This document shows, piece after piece, positions 17,002 through 24,240 of a stretch of DNA of 64,000 bases. Position 1 is the first letter of the stretch. Each line of letters starts with the position of its first letter. Origin of the DNA: Clostridia bacterium (GTDB lineage Bacteria; Bacillota; Clostridia; Oscillospirales; CAG-272); NCBI GenBank assembly GCA_017472285.1, contig JAFUQQ010000030.1, forward strand, positions 1 through 64,000, in the 5' to 3' direction. A program made the position numbers and the translations under genes. Under the pieces are notes generated by a model that had not been told where the DNA came from, ran no database searches, and saw nothing but the letters and a program-made list of their open reading frames with translations.

Positions 17002-17367
17002 TTATTGATTCATAATTTTTTCGCTGAGATGAAGAATCTCTGCGCTATATTTCTTTTTGCGTGCATTGAGAATGCTTTTATAGATTGGATAATTGAGAAG
17101 TGCCATGGAAAGTCCTGCAACACCGATGGCAATACCGGGGATCATTACGCTTGTCATACCGATGATTGCGCCAATATCGGTCATAACGAGGCTCATGCCT
17201 GCGCCCATAACGATGGCGGAAATGGTACCGAATGTATAACCGAATACATTTGCAGGCTGTTTTACTTTTTTGTCAAGAGTGCGGAGCTCATCGAGTTCCG
17301 TGGATGCTTTTTCCATATATTGTGTACGGATTTTTTGCGCCATGAATTTCTGATCGTTGTTATTCAT
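17002..17367 (-). CDS. Small membrane protein with two transmembrane helices
   Basis: A 121-residue protein: a charged N-terminal helix (1-40), two long Gly/Ala/Met/Ile-rich membrane helices (about 42-66 and 70-94) forming a hairpin, and a charged C-terminal tail (KKKYSAEILHLSEK). ATG is preceded by GAGGTATTTC on the minus strand. It is the first gene of a two-gene operon with the small coiled-coil protein. The function is unknown. Confidence 0.7.
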   Translation of the reverse strand: MNNNDQKFMAQKIRTQYMEKASTELDELRTLDKKVKQPANVFGYTFGTISAIVMGAGMSLVMTDIGAIIGMTSVMIPGIAIGVAGLSMALLNYPIYKSILNARKKKYSAEILHLSEKIMNQ

Positions 17368-17482
17368 ATGAAATACCTCACTTTGTGTTTTTGTTTTTTG
17401 ATGGCTTTATTTTATATCTTGTTTTTTTCGGTTTTGTTGAAAAAATGTTTCTGAAATGTTATTAAATTCAATTAATAAAATT

Positions 17483-17509
17483 TCCCGATGCTTTTTATCA
17501 GCATCGGGA
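17483..17509 (-). terminator. Terminator of the HpcH/HpaI aldolase gene
   Basis: TCCCGATGC (17483-17491) and GCATCGGGA (17501-17509) form a 9-bp stem. On the minus strand it is followed by AATTTTATTAATT. It separates the aldolase gene from the small membrane protein operon. Confidence 0.8.
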
Positions 17510-17564
17510 GAGGTATTCTCAAAGATATGTTCGCAAACATATGGAATGGAGCAAAAGAATATTT

Positions 17565-18326
17565 TTACGTTTTTGCGAGCGGAGCGATGATGGAACGCAG
17601 ACCTGCTTTGACGATCTGATCGTCCGTACACATCCACATGAAATTTGCGCCCATTTCTCTGTATTTTTTCGCTTGCGCGGTATTATCGCAGAAAATGCCA
17701 ACGGATTTGCCTTTGGAAAGACAGATATCAAAGATTTTTTTGACAGCCGCCTGAAATTCAGGGCGGTCAAACTCTGCGGGCATACCCATCGTGAATGAAA
17801 GATCATACGGACCGATCACGATCGCGGCAATTTCATTTCCGTAAAGATCGAGCATTTCGGGAAGTGCTTCGATACCGACAGGAGATTCGATCTGTACGAG
17901 CAGATAGCGGTTTTTATTGAAATCCGCAAGCGTTTCACCGGCTCTGACCTGACAGTAACCGCCTTTTCCTTTGTGTCCGATCGGAGGAAATCGCATGGAT
18001 TCCACAGCAGCTTTGACTTGCGCGACCGTTTCCGTACGAGGAAGCATGATGCCGTTCGCACCGAAATCCAGACAGCGTGCGATATGGAAATTCGTATGAT
18101 CGGGTACACGGACGAAAGCGGGAAGACCGCAAAGACGGCAAGTCTGCATAAGCGGAATCAGATTTTCATTGTTGAAAATTCCGTGTTCCATATCGAAAAG
18201 AACATAATCCAGATAATCCTCATTGATGACTTCGATCATCGGACCGCTTGCAATCAGCATGATATTCGTGCCGAGGATTTGTTCGCGGTTTTGAAATTTC
18301 CGGTGGAGATTTTCGTATTTATTCAT
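17565..18326 (-). CDS. HpcH/HpaI-family aldolase
   Basis: A 253-residue class II (metal-dependent) aldolase of the HpcH/HpaI and GarL type, which splits 2-keto-3-deoxy acids such as 2-keto-3-deoxyglucarate to pyruvate and an aldehyde. Recognisable are FDMEHG near 44-49 with the catalytic His, MLPRTET, the RFPPIGHKG loop, the metal ligand Glu in QIESPVG, and IGPYDLSFTMG. The frame is open from 18503, but the ATG at 18326 has GAGG 9 bases upstream and starts the normal fold. Promoter at 18372-18400 and its own terminator make it monocistronic. It lies close to the uxuA-eda hexuronate genes, which suggests a role in sugar-acid breakdown; the exact substrate is unknown. Confidence 0.88.
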   Translation of the reverse strand: MNKYENLHRKFQNREQILGTNIMLIASGPMIEVINEDYLDYVLFDMEHGIFNNENLIPLMQTCRLCGLPAFVRVPDHTNFHIARCLDFGANGIMLPRTETVAQVKAAVESMRFPPIGHKGKGGYCQVRAGETLADFNKNRYLLVQIESPVGIEALPEMLDLYGNEIAAIVIGPYDLSFTMGMPAEFDRPEFQAAVKKIFDICLSKGKSVGIFCDNTAQAKKYREMGANFMWMCTDDQIVKAGLRSIIAPLAKT

Positions 18327-18371
18327 TGTTGATACCTCATTTTTTGATATTTTGATTGGTTTGTTACGTTT

Positions 18372-18400
18372 ATTATAAACCAATTCATAAAATTTGTAAA
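18372..18400 (-). promoter_or_regulatory. Promoter of the aldolase gene
   Basis: Minus-strand TTTACA (18400-18395), 17-base spacer, TATAAT (18377-18372). Confidence 0.75.
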
Positions 18401-18452
18401 TAGTTGATAATATCCGCGAACAATATTCTTTAAAAAATTTCGAAAAATTTTC

Positions 18453-18481
18453 TTGAAAAAAATCAGAAAAAATGATATAAT
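18453..18481 (+). promoter_or_regulatory. Promoter of the structured leader and small gene
   Basis: TTGAAA at 18453-18458, 17-base spacer, TATAAT at 18476-18481. The start site would be near 18488, so the RNA would begin with the GGTAG/CTACC hairpin (18487-18501). Confidence 0.8.
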
Positions 18482-18487
18482 AAAAGG

Positions 18488-18629
18488 GTAGAAATTCTAC
18501 CAAGAGAGCGATGTAGCCTATTCATATCCGCGGCAGTTGGATATGTCTAAACGATACGTTTCGCTCGGTCCTCTCTGCAATATGTTTTTTGTTCTGTCCG
18601 AATAAAAAACAAGAGAGGAGGAAGGTACT
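18488..18629 (+). ncRNA. Structured 5' leader, candidate riboswitch or attenuator
   Basis: About 142 nt lie between a strong promoter and the small gene, with several possible stems. GAGCGA (18506-18511) can pair with TCGCTC (18561-18566), enclosing CATATCC/GGATATG (18523-18529 with 18539-18545). Downstream, TCCTCTCT (18569-18576) pairs perfectly with AGAGAGGA (18612-18619), covering the ribosome-binding site GGAGG (18617-18621). That stem is capped by GTTTTTTGTT/AATAAAAAAC (18584-18593 with 18601-18610). The same CTCTCT can instead pair with AGAGAG at 18503-18508. These alternatives look like an on/off switch of translation. I could not match it to any riboswitch class I know. Confidence 0.55.
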
Positions 18630-18878
18630 ATGAAACGCGTAAAAGCAGGTTGTATTCTTCAGACACTTGTATTTATGCAAAAAGCGGATTGCGGTTATAG
18701 TCGTGAGATGCAGCGTAAATACAATCGTGAAGAGTTTGAAAAATACAAAAAAGATCTTGAAAAAAATAAAACCCGCTATCAGATTGTTTCTGCGGAAGAA
18801 CAGTCTGACGCATCGATCGTTGTTCGTGTCAAAAAGCATATCAACGATAAGACGGATGTAAGCGAATATTTCAACTGA
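18630..18878 (+). CDS. Small conserved-looking protein under leader control
   Basis: An 82-residue protein, basic at the start (MKRVKAGCILQTLVF) and followed by a charged helical middle (YNREEFEKYKKDLEKNKTRY). The C-terminal part looks like a beta hairpin, with SIVVRVKKHIN and an acidic end. There is no signal peptide or membrane segment. I recall similar small proteins in other Clostridia but know no function. ATG is preceded by GGAGGAAGG, which can be masked by the leader structure. It is monocistronic with its own promoter and terminator. Confidence 0.75.
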   Translation: MKRVKAGCILQTLVFMQKADCGYSREMQRKYNREEFEKYKKDLEKNKTRYQIVSAEEQSDASIVVRVKKHINDKTDVSEYFN

Positions 18879-18887
18879 TCTAAAAAG

Positions 18888-18918
18888 CCGATGAGGATAT
18901 TTTTCCTCATCGGTCTTT
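18888..18918 (+). terminator. Terminator of the small leader-controlled gene
   Basis: CCGATGAGGA (18888-18897), six-base loop, TCCTCATCGG (18904-18913), then TCTTTTG. Confidence 0.88.
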
Positions 18919-19037
18919 TGTTTAAGATGTTATTTTACAAATATTTCCCCATTTTTTGAAATTTGTGATTTTTTTCAATTCGAAATAGTAAAGACAAAAT
19001 TATGGGGAATATTTTTGATATCATCTCAAAATTGATG

Positions 19038-19066
19038 TTGCAATTGCAGAAAAAGAATGGTATAAT
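19038..19066 (+). promoter_or_regulatory. Promoter of uxuA-eda
   Basis: TTGCAA at 19038-19043, 17-base spacer, TATAAT at 19061-19066. The start would be near 19073, a few bases before the 23-bp palindrome. Confidence 0.8.
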
Positions 19067-19079
19067 ATTCTCAAAGCTC

Positions 19080-19102
19080 CGAAGTATACGCCGTATACTT
19101 CG
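19080..19102. promoter_or_regulatory. 23-bp perfect palindrome, candidate hexuronate operator
   Basis: CGAAGTATACG-C-CGTATACTTCG has 11-base arms and sits at about +8 to +30 of the uxuA promoter. It contains two GTATAC cores. Regulators of the GntR/FadR type, which often control hexuronate genes, bind GTATAC-centred sites, so a GntR-type repressor is a reasonable guess. No such gene is nearby. As RNA it would also form a strong hairpin. Confidence 0.6.
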
Positions 19103-19150
19103 CTAACGCAAAATATATTTTAAACTTTGATTATTTAGAAAGGAGTTATT

Positions 19151-20236
19151 ATGGCAATGAAAATGTGTTTCCGTTGGTACGGAGAAGGCAATGATAAGAT
19201 CAAGCTCTCCGATATCAAACAGATTCCCGGTGTTGACGGTATCGTTTGGGCTTTGCACCACAAAATGCCCGGCGAAATATGGGAGGAGGAAGAAATCGCT
19301 GAAGTCAAACGTCAGCTTGATGAATACGGTTTCAATATGGACGTCGTTGAATCGGTAAACGTTCACGATGATATCAAGATCGGCCTTCCCACAAGAGATA
19401 TGTATATCGAAAATTATAAGCAGTGCATCCGCAATCTCTCGAAATTCGGTGTAAAAGTCATCTGCTATAACTTTATGCCTATCTTTGACTGGACAAGAAG
19501 CAATCTTTTCCATCCTGTCGGTGACGGTTCGACCGCTCTCTTCTATGAGAAAAATATGATTCAGGATGACTACAACGCGATGGCAAAATATATTCTGGAT
19601 TTTACCGAAAAATACAATATGTCTTTTCCTGGTTGGGAACCGGAACGTATGGCAAAATTGGATGAACTCTTCCGTGCTTATGAAGGTATCGATCATGAAA
19701 AACTTTGGGCAAACCTTAAATATTTCCTTGAAGCACTGATGCCGACTTGCCGTGAATGTGACATCAAGATGGCGATCCATATGGATGACCCGCCGTGGGA
19801 TATCTTCGGTCTTCCCAGACTTCTCGTTGATGAAGCAAGCATCGATCGCTTCCTCAAGATGGTGGATGATGAATATAACTGCTTGACTCTCTGCTCGGGT
19901 AGCCTTAACGCAAATCCCGATAACAATGTTGCGGATATCGTTCGCAAGCATTGTGACAGAATCGCATTCGCACATATCAGAAACGTCAAACATTTTGAAA
20001 ACGGTGACTTCTCCGAAGCAAGCCACAGAGATTGCGACGGCGATACCGGTATTCTGGATATCCTCAAGGCTTATCATGACTGCGGTTTTGACGGTTATAT
20101 CCGTCCCGACCACGGCAGACATCTCTGGACAGAAGGTCCCGGAAGTGTTCGTCCCGGTTATGGTCTTTATGACCGCGCACTCGGTATCATGTATATGCTT
20201 GGCGTATGGGATATGCTTGATAAGCTTGATAAATAA
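19151..20236 (+). CDS. uxuA: Mannonate dehydratase
   Basis: A 361-residue protein with the features of UxuA throughout: FRWYGEG at the start, QIPGVDGIVWALH near 26-38, NFMPIFDWTR near 114-123, and the metal-site region with MAIHMDDPPWDIFGLPR. It dehydrates D-mannonate to 2-keto-3-deoxygluconate in glucuronate breakdown, using a divalent metal in the cytosol. ATG at 19151 follows AAAGGAG; a second in-frame ATG two codons later is less well spaced. It is followed after 15 bases by the KDPG aldolase gene, an operon that joins two steps of the Ashwell pathway. Uronate isomerase, fructuronate reductase and KDG kinase are not in this window. Confidence 0.95.
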   Translation: MAMKMCFRWYGEGNDKIKLSDIKQIPGVDGIVWALHHKMPGEIWEEEEIAEVKRQLDEYGFNMDVVESVNVHDDIKIGLPTRDMYIENYKQCIRNLSKFGVKVICYNFMPIFDWTRSNLFHPVGDGSTALFYEKNMIQDDYNAMAKYILDFTEKYNMSFPGWEPERMAKLDELFRAYEGIDHEKLWANLKYFLEALMPTCRECDIKMAIHMDDPPWDIFGLPRLLVDEASIDRFLKMVDDEYNCLTLCSGSLNANPDNNVADIVRKHCDRIAFAHIRNVKHFENGDFSEASHRDCDGDTGILDILKAYHDCGFDGYIRPDHGRHLWTEGPGSVRPGYGLYDRALGIMYMLGVWDMLDKLDK

Positions 20237-20251
20237 TAAGGAGAAAGAAAC

Positions 20252-20812
20252 ATGGAAAAATTTATTCCCGTAGTTGTCATCAAGGAACTTGGTGAAACTG
20301 ATAAAATTCTGAAAGCTCTGAAAAATAACGATATCAATTGTGCGGAGATCACGTTCCGTACCGCTTGCGCGGCAGAAGCGATCAAATATGCGGCAGAAAA
20401 TTATCCCGATATGAGCATCGGTGCAGGAACGGTCATCAATGCGGCGCAGTGTGAAGCTGCTTTGGCAGCGGGCGCAACATTTATCGTTTCTCCCGGTCTT
20501 TCCGTTGACGTTGCAAAGATCTGTAATCAGAGAAATATTCCTTATTATCCTGGTTGTGTAACACCTACCGAAATCATGATGGCTCTTGATCTCGGTATCA
20601 CCACGGTAAAATTCTTCCCTGCAAATATTTATGGCGGTCTGAAAGCACTCAAAGCACTTTCCGCACCGTTCCCGCAGGTCAAATTCATTCCGACGGGCGG
20701 CGTTGACAGAAGCAATATCGATGAGTTCCTTGCTTTTGATAAAGTTGCGGCGATCGGTGGCAGTTTCTTCGTCAAAGAATCTTTGGAAAAAATGGCAAAT
20801 GAACAGGCTTAA
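20252..20812 (+). CDS. eda: KDPG/KHG aldolase
   Basis: A 186-residue class I aldolase splitting 2-keto-3-deoxy-6-phosphogluconate to pyruvate and glyceraldehyde 3-phosphate. Visible are catalytic Glu32 and Arg36 in AEITFR, the GAGTV turn (57-61), SPG near 80-82, the Schiff-base Lys120 in TTVKFFPA, and the phosphate-binding GGVD and GG motifs near the C-terminus. It is shorter than the roughly 210-residue E. coli enzyme, missing mainly C-terminal residues, which is common in Firmicutes. Good AAGGAGAAAG site. It is the second gene of the uxuA operon and ends before a very long hairpin. Confidence 0.94.
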   Translation: MEKFIPVVVIKELGETDKILKALKNNDINCAEITFRTACAAEAIKYAAENYPDMSIGAGTVINAAQCEAALAAGATFIVSPGLSVDVAKICNQRNIPYYPGCVTPTEIMMALDLGITTVKFFPANIYGGLKALKALSAPFPQVKFIPTGGVDRSNIDEFLAFDKVAAIGGSFFVKESLEKMANEQA

Positions 20813-20847
20813 TGTAAATTTAGAGATAAAATTTCGGTAAGGCTTCC

Positions 20848-20894
20848 TGATATGCACCCCAAAAGTGTCTCACTTTTGGGGTGCATATCATTTT
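20848..20894 (+). terminator. Long perfect hairpin after eda
   Basis: Two perfect 20-base arms (20848-20867 and 20871-20890) with a 3-base loop and a run of A/T pairs in the upper stem, followed by TTTT. It terminates uxuA-eda. It resembles the hairpin at 171-214 in arm length and tiny loop. Confidence 0.85.
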
Positions 20895-20959
20895 GCGGGG
20901 TCTTTTTTCTGATAATATTAAAAATCATTGAACGAATTTTGAATTTATTTCTAAATTCC

Positions 20960-20988
20960 TTTACAAGTTCTTCCGAAAATGTTATAAT
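20960..20988 (+). promoter_or_regulatory. Promoter of the two-component system
   Basis: TTTACA at 20960-20965, 17-base spacer, TATAAT at 20983-20988. Confidence 0.75.
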
Positions 20989-21031
20989 AATAAAAAACAA
21001 ACATTGTAATACTTCAAGGAGGAAAAAATAT

Positions 21032-21721
21032 ATGAGCAATAAAATTTTAATCATTGATGATGATCCGCATATCAGCGAAGCCTTGAGATTGTATCTTGAA
21101 AAAGAAGGATATGAGACCAGAAACGCTTATGATGGCATAGAGGGCATTTCCGTATTCAAAAAATATGAACCCGATCTTATTCTGCTCGATATCATGATGC
21201 CTAAAAAAGACGGTTGGCAGGTTTGTCGTGAGATCCGTGAGATCTCTTCCAAACCAATCATTATGTTGACTGCGAAAGGTGAAGTTTTCGATAAAGTTCT
21301 CGGTCTGGAACTCGGTGCAGATGACTTTCTTGCAAAACCTGTCGATATGAAAGAGCTTTCTGCAAGAATGAAAGCGGTGCTCCGTCGCTGCCAGGCAAAC
21401 GAAAATCGCGCAGATGAAAAATGCGTGAAATTCGATCAGCTTGAAATTTCCTTGCAGAAATATGAACTCAAAGTTGCGGGAAAGACCGTTGACGTTCCGC
21501 CGAAGGAATTGGAGCTTCTTTATTTCCTTGCATCAAATTACAATCACGTTTTCACGAGAGATCAGCTTCTTGATAAAGTATGGGGCTTTGATTATCTCGG
21601 TGATTCCCGTACGGTTGACGTTCATATCAAGCGTTTGCGTGAAAAATTGGAAGGTGTGAGCGATAAATGGACATTGAAAACGGTTTGGAGCGTCGGCTAT
21701 AAATTTGAAGTAACCGCATGA
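21032..21721 (+). CDS. OmpR/PhoB-family response regulator
   Basis: A 229-residue regulator: receiver domain with the acidic pocket at IIDDD (7-11), phosphorylation site Asp53 in LLDIMMP, Thr80 and Lys102, then a C-terminal winged-helix domain (RDQLLDKVWG and TVDVHIKRLREKL). The frame is open from 20852, but the region before 21032 lies inside the eda terminator and leader. The ATG at 21032 has AAGGAGG correctly spaced. It is paired with the histidine kinase gene 75 bases downstream, with a hairpin between them. Target genes are unknown. Confidence 0.95.
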   Translation: MSNKILIIDDDPHISEALRLYLEKEGYETRNAYDGIEGISVFKKYEPDLILLDIMMPKKDGWQVCREIREISSKPIIMLTAKGEVFDKVLGLELGADDFLAKPVDMKELSARMKAVLRRCQANENRADEKCVKFDQLEISLQKYELKVAGKTVDVPPKELELLYFLASNYNHVFTRDQLLDKVWGFDYLGDSRTVDVHIKRLREKLEGVSDKWTLKTVWSVGYKFEVTA

Positions 21722-21728
21722 TGCTTTT

Positions 21729-21776
21729 TTGGCAGAAAGAGCGATGAAAACTCTTTCTGCCAAATTCATTTTTTGT
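21729..21776 (+). terminator. Hairpin between response regulator and kinase genes
   Basis: TTGGCAGAAAGAG (21729-21741) and CTCTTTCTGCCAA (21751-21763) form a perfect 13-bp stem followed by ATTCATTTTTTG. It lies inside a probable operon and no promoter is seen after it. It may be a partial terminator that lowers kinase expression relative to the regulator. Confidence 0.75.
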
Positions 21777-21796
21777 GAATAAAAGAGAGGTTCTTT

Positions 21797-23266
21797 GTGA
21801 AAAAGAGTATTTTTACAAGATATATTTCTACGTTTCTTTTGATTATTTTTGTCAGTTTTTTCGTTCTGACACTTCTGATCAGCTCAATGACGGTTCGTTC
21901 CGAAAACGCGCAGAAACAGGATATTGCTGAAAACACGGCGGCTTATATCACGGAATATTTGATCTCGGAATTTTCGTCGTCTTTTATTCCGACGGATTTT
22001 GAACGCTTTATATCATTGAAAATCAATGATATTTCCAATATGATCGATATTCTTTCCAAAAACGCAGAAAAAATGACGATCATGATTACCAATCCGCAAG
22101 GAAAGATCTTGATTTGTACCGATGATATGTATTCCGGTAGGATTGAGGATGAAAAGATTGTTTCTTCCTTGACCGCGGAGAGTGGAAAAAAACTTTATAG
22201 CGATATGGGCGGTATGCTTGACCGCAAATACGGTGTTTTGATTACGCCTTTTCAATATGATTATACAGGTGTTTACGCTGGGGCATTGATCGTTTGTTAC
22301 AGCGCAGGAACGCCGAATGCACTTGCGATCGATACCGTCAGAACGATCATTCTTGCAAGTCTTTGGGTCATGATCGCAAGCTTTGTTGTTATTTATTTCA
22401 TTACTGAAAAGATTGTATCGCCAATCAAGCAGATGACATATGCCACGAGAAATTTTGCTAAAGGAAAATTTGACGTAAAGACCCCTGTGGTCGGAGAAGA
22501 TGAGATCGCAGAGCTTGCGACCGCTTTCAATTCGATGGCGGATGCGCTCGCAAATTATGAATATACGAGAAGTTCTTTCCTTGCCAATGTTTCTCATGAT
22601 CTGCGAACACCGATGACTTCCATTGCGGGATTCATTGACGGTATTCTCGAAGGTGCGATTCCGCCCGAAAAACAGCCGTATTATCTTGAGATTATCGGTC
22701 AGGAAGTCAAACGGCTTTCCAGGCTTGTGGGTTCCTTGCTCGATATTTCCCGTATGGAATCAGGCAACCGTAAATTTGAAAAAGTACCTTTTGACGTTTG
22801 TGAAATGGCAAGGATCATTCTGCTTTCCTTTGAATCCAAGATCGATGCCAAAAAGCTTGACGTTGAATTTGAAGCTTCTGATGATCGTCTGATGGTCTTT
22901 TCCGATAAGGATGCGATCAATCAGGTGCTTTATAATCTTTGCGATAACGCCGTTAAATTTTCACGGGAAGAAGGCAAATACAGGATATCTTTACGGGAAG
23001 AATACGGAAAGATCGTCATCAAAGTCTATAACGAAGGTGTCGGTATTCCTCCCGAAGATCTCCCTCACGTCTTTGATCGCTTCTATAAGAGCGATAAGAG
23101 TCGCGGACTCGATAAGTCAGGTGTCGGTCTTGGCCTTTATATCTGTAAAACGATTATGGATAATCTTGGTGAAGATATCTCTGTTGCAGGTCAATATAAT
23201 GAATATTGTGAATTTACCATCAAATTGACAAAATATAAAGAGGATAAATCTGTTTTTCGGTCATAA
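21797..23266 (+). CDS. Sensor histidine kinase
   Basis: A 489-residue membrane kinase: first membrane helix about 8-32, an extracytoplasmic sensor domain of about 150 residues, second helix about 181-203, HAMP domain about 203-255, HisKA with His267 in FLANVSHDLRTP, and HATPase with N-box NLCDNAVKFS, GVGIPPEDLPHVFDRFY and GVGLGLYICK. It would phosphorylate the response regulator encoded just upstream. The signal is unknown. The start is GTG at 21797, supported by AGAGAGG 7 bases before it. Confidence 0.95.
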   Translation: MKKSIFTRYISTFLLIIFVSFFVLTLLISSMTVRSENAQKQDIAENTAAYITEYLISEFSSSFIPTDFERFISLKINDISNMIDILSKNAEKMTIMITNPQGKILICTDDMYSGRIEDEKIVSSLTAESGKKLYSDMGGMLDRKYGVLITPFQYDYTGVYAGALIVCYSAGTPNALAIDTVRTIILASLWVMIASFVVIYFITEKIVSPIKQMTYATRNFAKGKFDVKTPVVGEDEIAELATAFNSMADALANYEYTRSSFLANVSHDLRTPMTSIAGFIDGILEGAIPPEKQPYYLEIIGQEVKRLSRLVGSLLDISRMESGNRKFEKVPFDVCEMARIILLSFESKIDAKKLDVEFEASDDRLMVFSDKDAINQVLYNLCDNAVKFSREEGKYRISLREEYGKIVIKVYNEGVGIPPEDLPHVFDRFYKSDKSRGLDKSGVGLGLYICKTIMDNLGEDISVAGQYNEYCEFTIKLTKYKEDKSVFRS

Positions 23267-23278
23267 TTTTTCCGACTC

Positions 23279-23307
23279 TTGACAAAAAATATATTTGATC
23301 ATATAAT
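23279..23307 (+). promoter_or_regulatory. Perfect consensus promoter upstream of rpe
   Basis: TTGACA at 23279-23284, 17-base spacer, TATAAT at 23302-23307: an exact match to the vegetative consensus. The start is expected near 23314, about 240 nt before the rpe ATG. Confidence 0.9.
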
Positions 23308-23313
23308 ATATAA

Positions 23314-23556
23314 TATAGCCGGATGCCGTATGTGGAATATACACGGCCTTTTCCTTGGATGTCGGACAGACGGCAAATCGGCAGAATTTGATTGCGGACA
23401 ATAACAGAATATGCCGTACGCTTCGATATGATACGGAGAATACGAATGTCAAAATGTCGGATTCTCACCATATCCGATCAAAAATCTCTTTGAAGGAGAG
23501 CTTATCCGCATAAATATCAATAAAAATAAATGATTCAAAAAAATCAGGAGGTCTTT
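23314..23556 (+). ncRNA. Long leader of rpe, possible structured RNA
   Basis: About 240 nt between an ideal promoter and the rpe start. Local stems are visible: GCC-GTAT/ATAC-GGC (23324-23346 region), GAGAAT/ATTCTC around 23427-23467, TCGGAT/ATCCGA (competing with the previous one) and CTCT/AGAG near 23481-23495. A Shine-Dalgarno-like GAAGGAGAG near 23490 has no start codon after it. No conserved core of a known riboswitch, T-box or 6S RNA was recognised. Whether it is a separate small RNA or a leader cannot be decided from sequence alone. Confidence 0.35.
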
Positions 23557-24228
23557 ATGATTAAAATTTCACCCTCGGTCCTTGCTTGTGATTTCACAAA
23601 ATTCGGAATGGAAGTACAGAAAGTGGAAGATGCCGGTGCAGAGCTTTTACACCTAGATGTTATGGACGGTATGTTCGTTCCAAATATTTCTTTCGGACCC
23701 GATATCATTCATTGTGTGCGTGCACAGAGCAAAATGATCTTTGATGTTCATCTGATGATTATGGATCCGATCCGTTATATTGATAAATTTATTGCGGCCG
23801 GTGCGGATATCATCACGATTCATTATGAAAGCTGTGACAATCCGAAAGAAGTGTTGGAAAAGATTCGTGCGGCGGGCAAAAAAGCTTCCATTTCCATCAA
23901 ACCCGCGACACCCGCTTCCGTTCTGAAACCTTTGCTTCCTTATGTAGATATGGTTCTCATCATGACGGTCGAACCCGGTTTCGGTGGACAGAAATTCATG
24001 ATGCAGACTATGGAAAGTGTTCGTGCGCTCTATGAAATGGTTCGTGAGAGTGGTTATACTATCGATATTCAGGTTGATGGCGGTATCAATACGGAAACGG
24101 CTGCTATTGCGGCCGCAGCAGGCGCGAACGTCCTTGTTGCAGGTTCCTCCGTATTCGGCGCAAAAGATGCGGCAAAAGCAGTTTCTGACATCCGTAAAGC
24201 CGCTGAAAACGCGTATCCCGTATCGTAA
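23557..24228 (+). CDS. rpe: Ribulose-phosphate 3-epimerase
   Basis: A 223-residue TIM-barrel enzyme interconverting ribulose 5-phosphate and xylulose 5-phosphate in the pentose phosphate pathway. Hallmarks are SPSVLACD (4-11), HLDVMDGMFVPNISFGP with the metal ligands His and Asp, DVHLMI, the loop VEPGFGGQKF, and DGGIN plus GSSVFG for phosphate binding. The frame can be extended to an ATG at 23530, but AGGAGG at 23546-23551 clearly serves the ATG at 23557. It has its own strong promoter and long leader, and is followed after 12 bases by a membrane-anchored protein gene. Confidence 0.96.
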   Translation: MIKISPSVLACDFTKFGMEVQKVEDAGAELLHLDVMDGMFVPNISFGPDIIHCVRAQSKMIFDVHLMIMDPIRYIDKFIAAGADIITIHYESCDNPKEVLEKIRAAGKKASISIKPATPASVLKPLLPYVDMVLIMTVEPGFGGQKFMMQTMESVRALYEMVRESGYTIDIQVDGGINTETAAIAAAAGANVLVAGSSVFGAKDAAKAVSDIRKAAENAYPVS

Positions 24229-24240
24229 CGGAGGTAGAAA

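Noticed and set aside
19103..20857. 584-codon open frame antisense to uxuA and eda
   Set aside because: It spans two well-recognised genes on the other strand and has a Phe/Ile/Arg-rich shadow composition.
23319..23388. 22-codon ORF (MPYVEYTRPF...) in the rpe leader
   Set aside because: There is no ribosome-binding site in front of the ATG and no terminator coupled to its stop, so it is not supported as a leader peptide.
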